Assembly: GCF_000189635.1 (NCBI RefSeq)
Contig: NW_002476509.1
Coordinates: 41,693 to 105,692, forward strand
Length of the DNA: 64,000 nt
Direction: 5' to 3'
From: Tetrahymena thermophila SB210
Lineage: Eukaryota > Ciliophora > Oligohymenophorea > Hymenostomatida > Tetrahymenidae
Below are positions 59,901 to 64,000 of this stretch, piece after piece. How positions within the stretch are numbered: the stretch's first letter is position 1; the number at the start of each line of letters is the position of its first letter. Made by a program: the position numbers and the translations under genes. The notes below the pieces were generated by a model. The model was not told the origin of the DNA and did no database searches. It was given only the letters and a program-made list of their open reading frames with translations.

Positions 59901-60243
59901 AAGCCGAAGAAGAAACGCATTAATTACCTGCTAAATTAGCAAATTAGTTATTTATTTATCCACATGATTAACAGAATAAATCAGTTAAACCTTATAATGT
60001 AGAATTATAGCAACTGCAGTCAGATATAATGCAAGAAGACGTAGAATTACCAGCACCAGCTGTAGAATTGTTATCTGAATATGCTGCCCATTAGCAACCA
60101 GCTCCACTTGGTAAACTTCCACAGTTTGAATCATCACATGGATTAGATGGCTATAAGCATTGGACTGGATTGCCAGGACTTGCAGAAATAGCAACGATGG
60201 CAAAAGTCTAAATTAAATAGAGAGCGCTTATTTTAAATTTCAT
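56959..60243 (-). CDS. GPI-anchored Cys-rich surface antigen (immobilization-antigen type)
   Basis: A single exon of 1094 codons plus TGA. The N-terminal signal peptide is MKFKISALYLIQTFAIVAIS. The body is about ten modules, each containing 'CGS.R..N[S/T]W[T/S]D.DCALC' and 'NP..P.AS', then 'C...GLTD.IC..CA', joined by linkers of Asn-Ser-Thr repeats rich in N-glycosylation sites. The last 20 residues ('FGSWLAFTFSLIVLCVFYY') are hydrophobic with no basic tail, a GPI-attachment signal. This is the architecture of Tetrahymena and Paramecium immobilization (Ser-type) antigens that coat cell and cilia. In those families, alternative antigens are expressed according to temperature or other conditions. 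It is the last gene before the telomere, transcribed inward. Which serotype family it belongs to cannot be said. Confidence 0.92.
58277..58936. repeat. Two 330-bp tandem copies inside the surface antigen gene, nearly identical
   Basis: 58277-58606 and 58607-58936 match over their full length except for one base that I can find (A at 58345, G at 58675), which is synonymous in an Ala codon. A third, more diverged copy lies at about 57947-58276. The period of 330 bases is 110 codons, one antigen module with its linker. Confidence 0.93.
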
Positions 60244-63200
60244 AAGTTTTGATTTGATTTGAAGTAAGGTTTTATCCAAAGTTTTTAATTTAATTAATTT
60301 ATATAAACCTCAATGAATATAAATAGACATATAAAATCCAGTTGATTCGATAAAGATTATATGTTGACAGATTCTATAGTAATTGGCATTCTTATTGTAA
60401 ATATAATTAAAAAGTAATTGATAGCTTTTGTAAAAAACTATTTGGGAATAAACAAACAAATTCTAAAAATAAAGTGTAAGCCTTATTCATCTAGGAGGAT
60501 TAATCTAGTAAATACTACTTCAAATTTTAATAAAAATTTCAAATATTGCTATTTTAGTTTAGAATGTATATTGTGATGTAGAGTTTTAATGCATTCCCTA
60601 GAAACATTATAAAAGCAGAAAATACGATGAATTCTAACAACAAAAAAATTTTATTATTTTTATAATAAATCTATAACTATTTAAAAATCTGTTTACCTTC
60701 AAAAGAATCATTGTCTAATAAATATATAAAATATCTGTTTATAAAACCTTATAAAAATGTTCTTAATTTCTAACTTTTAATTTTAAAGATTTTTTTTTAA
60801 ACTGCAAAGATTATAAGTTAGAACTAAAATGTTTAAGAAACTCATATGATTGATTACAGTTATAATAAAATAAGAATCGTATTAATTATATGGAGTGTCA
60901 GCTTGAATCAGAATTGATTATAATTTAAATTTTATAATATATGAATTAATTTAACATAAAAAATAACTTCAACATAAAAATTATTTTTTTCTTATATTAA
61001 ATTTCATTTAATCTAACAGAAAAAATATGTAAATACATTATTTTCATCAAAAATTATTTCAAAATCTAAAAAATTCTATTAAAAAGATATCTTTTGAAAA
61101 AATTAATGATTGTCTGACTGACTGAATAATTATAAAATCAACAAATCTTAACAAATCTATTATATGGATAATTTAAATTGTCTACTTTGTTTTTACTATG
61201 TTTATAGTAATTGCTTAGATAATTTTCGATACCAGATTCAATAAAAATGGCTTAGGAAATAAATTTAATTCTGCATTCTCTCATAGTATTTACAATTTTA
61301 CTAAAAAAATCAGAATATCTCACTAAATAGTAAAATTTATCTAGGAATAAGAAAATGTTTATAATTTATTTTATTATAAATAGAATGAAACAAAATTATA
61401 TTAATTTATATTATAAATATTATTTGAATTAATTAAATAATGTATAAAATATAGAAAATAATTTAACAAGTTAATTTTTAGAACAGCATAATACTTTTCT
61501 AAATAAAATATTTACTTCTGTTATTTATTAGCTTGTCTGCGTCAAAATATTTTGATTATAAGATTAATCTACATCATCTTCAAAATTTAAAATTAAACAA
61601 TATTAGATATATATATTTATATATCATTTAATTTGTAATATAATAGAAAAATTAATTAAATTTTAAATTTGAAAATGAAAATTTAAATAAATTTAAATTA
61701 TTATTTTATGTTAGTGAATATTTTTGGTTGTCACAATCATTTTAATTCTCTGTTAATAATTGATTTAAAATATATAATAAAGTCCTCTGTTTAATTTTCT
61801 GAACTTAAATAACAATAAACTAATCACTTAAATGAATAATTATGAAAAATTCACAATACATTAAAGGATATTAAAGAAAATATTTATTAATTAACATTTA
61901 AGAGAGTCTTTTATTATATTTTTATCAAACACTATTTGATAAATTGTTTTTCTATTGATCGTCAAATATTTCAATTTTTAATGTTGTATGAGGCAATTTT
62001 AAATTAATTCTAGAATTAATCACATTTTTTACTTACTTTTAATCAAAAAAATATGTAAATCAAAAACATTCCTCATCATCAACAAAATTTAAAATAGCAA
62101 TTTACACAAGCAATTTTTTTGAATTTTTAATATTCAACTTCCTTAAACAAAAATGCGAATAGAAATATTAAACAAATTAATCGTTAAAATTAATCCCAAA
62201 TACTTTTAAAAATGAAATGATTTTAACTATTTTTAGCCTTAGATTATTATTTAAAGACTTAAAAATAATATAAATGTTATAAATATAATTTACAATTAAA
62301 ACTTTAAAGTTGTAATTATTTTTGTTGTTATTATGCAAGTATAAAATATCTTTGAGAACTTAAATAATCAGTAATATATACTGATTAATTGTAATAGCAA
62401 GTAAGTCTTTAATATTTTTAGAAATATTTTCAAAATAATTGATAATATTTTAAATATTTAAATAAAAATATAAATTCACTTTGATAGATAATTAATTAAC
62501 AAATGTAAAAAAACAAATTCAATTGATATTAAATTATTTTTTTTTTATGTTTAATATAATAATATATTTACTCTCAAATTTAAATTTAAAAGAACATACT
62601 AAAACTAGTTAATATATACAATATCATTATAATAAAATGTAAATAATAAATTTAATAATTTTTATTTGCTTCAAGATGAGTTAAATTTATTTTAGAATCT
62701 TTTTAGCATTACTTGTAAAACACATAGTTTAAAATTCTAAATTTTTAATTCCAAAATTAAATAAACAAAGTTTTTATTTTCAAAAAAAGTTAATTTTTAC
62801 ATTTTTATTATTTTTGAAAACAGATATTTTATTTTTTATAGAATAATGAAAGGCAAATCAAATCAAAAATATTGCTGTTGAAATAATATTCAAATTTGGA
62901 TTGTTTTTTTAAATAAAGAAAAAATTAATTTAAAATCTACTTCCAAAATATTATGAAATTACGTATAGTTAAAAGAAAGATTATTGAATAAATAATAAAA
63001 AAAAAGATTAGGAAAATCAGTTTAAAATAAAATATTGTGGTATACATATATTAGAGAATACAGCTCAAAATAGAAAAAAAAAATCAAATTTATAATAATA
63101 TCATTTAGTTTCATTCAATATTAAATATTAATCAATACTTTAATGTTTAAATTTTGAAATTACTGTCATTGCCATCATCAAAATAAATGGATTTTAAAAT

Positions 63201-63768
63201 ATTTCATCTCATAAATAAGTAAAAAAAATTTAAGATTTTTTAATTTTATAATTTATAAGCCAATTTTTTTAGAAAATATATTGATTTTATTCAAGTTTTC
63301 TCAAACTTGACACTTCTAATAAAAATATAATAACACCATTACTATATATTTTTGATCTACATTATCTTAGGTACTTCAGGAGCTTTAAAAAGATAAATGT
63401 TTTTTTGAAAATATTACTTTATAATTTATAATAACTAGAATTTCTATGGTATATTATATAAATCTAAAAAACTATTTAAAATTTAAATTAAAAACAATAT
63501 TAATAATAGTATTAAAATATAGTTTTTAAATTACCTAATTTTTTCTCAAGTTTATATTTAAAAATTAATAAAAATCACTTTTTTGAAAAAAAAAAATTTT
63601 TTATTTTGAATTAATTGAAAAATCAAAACACAAATATAAAAAGATAATTAATATAAATATTTACTAAGCTAAAATATTTTTTTTACAAAAAAATTGAATT
63701 TTAGGCTTAAAAATTTAAATAGATAATAATCTTAATTATAAAATTAAAAGAAATAAAAATATTTTAAT
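60244..63768. other. Subtelomeric AT-rich DNA, no gene seen
   Basis: About 3.5 kb between the surface antigen start and the telomere. The first few hundred bases must hold the antigen promoter. The rest is AT-rich with many stops in all frames even under the ciliate code, and it has no recognisable coding or repeat structure. The last bases before the telomere are AAAATATTTTAAT. No subtelomeric repeat family is apparent. Confidence 0.6.
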
Positions 63769-64000
63769 GGGGTTGGGGTTGGGGTTGGGGTTGGGGTTGG
63801 GGTTGGGGTTGGGGTTGGGGTTGGGGTTGGGGTTGGGGTTGGGGTTGGGGTTGGGGTTGGGGTTGGGGTTGGGGTTGGGGTTGGGGTTGGGGTTGGGGTT
63901 GGGGTTGGGGTTGGGGTTGGGGTTGGGGTTGGGGTTGGGGTTGGGGTTGGGGTTGGGGTTGGGGTTGGGGTTGGGGTTGGGGTTGGGGTTGGGGTTGGGG
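63769..64000 (+). repeat. Macronuclear telomere (GGGGTT)n
   Basis: 232 bases of unbroken GGGGTT (38 full repeats plus GGGG) run to the last base of the window. The G-rich strand points outward, so this is the right end of the chromosome. This repeat is the Tetrahymena-type telomere, added by telomerase at chromosome breakage sites when the macronucleus forms. The breakage sequence itself is removed in that process, and none is seen. Confidence 0.99.

Noticed and set aside
56985..60203. Several short minus- and plus-strand frames across the surface antigen repeats
   Set aside because: They are other-frame shadows of the single 1094-codon antigen gene and repeat with its 330-base period.
60244..63768. 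Search for a subtelomeric repeat family or a second gene before the telomere
   Set aside because: No frame of coding character and no internal repeat were found; simple A/T runs only.

Overview
The window is the right-hand end of a ciliate macronuclear chromosome, almost certainly Tetrahymena (T. thermophila or a close relative). It ends in an uninterrupted (GGGGTT)n telomere from 63769 to 64000. The DNA is extremely AT-rich. Open frames are only coherent if TAA and TAG are read as glutamine and TGA is the sole stop. Introns are short, AT-rich and GT..AG. I traced all gene models below by hand with that code and checked that the intron phases close.

Layout. 0-10 kb: housekeeping and ciliary genes, namely COG6 (minus), CFAP52/WDR16 (plus, 10 exons) and the mitochondrial ATP synthase F1 delta subunit (plus). 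12-37 kb: an accessory region made by duplication. Two intronless secreted pepsin-fold proteins that lack the catalytic motifs (P1 12280-13419, P2 26421-27560, minus) are interleaved with three copies of a five-exon gene for a membrane protein (R1 16742-19678, R2 22725-25730, R3 33816-36824, plus). The R protein has a signal peptide, a variable ectodomain, a CxxC-rich region, a Gln/Asn-rich linker and a multi-pass C-terminus. R1 and R2 lie in adjacent direct repeats of about 6.04 kb; R3 lies in a more diverged unit of about 7.6 kb. Each unit carries a MITE-like element with terminal inverted repeats.

38-50 kb: a possible structured RNA near 38.2 kb, a Gln/Asn-rich coiled-coil protein (minus), a DENN-domain protein (minus), and a RINT1/Tip20-type tethering protein (plus). 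50-56 kb: an isochorismatase-like cysteine hydrolase, ribophorin II (oligosaccharyltransferase) and a Rab4-like GTPase, all plus. 57-60.2 kb: a GPI-anchored, ten-module, Cys-rich immobilization-antigen-type surface protein (minus), the last gene before the telomere. 60.2-63.8 kb is AT-rich DNA in which I see no gene.

How the parts relate. Five genes (COG6, DENN, RINT1/Tip20, RPN2, Rab4) serve the secretory or endocytic pathway, but nothing shows that they are co-regulated. The most unusual part is the P/R region. By eye, the ectodomain exons of R1 and R2 differ far more than their membrane halves or their flanking non-coding DNA. This points to diversifying selection or patchy gene conversion in a surface-protein family, next to catalytically dead secreted protease-fold proteins. 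No tRNA, rRNA or CRISPR array was recognised.
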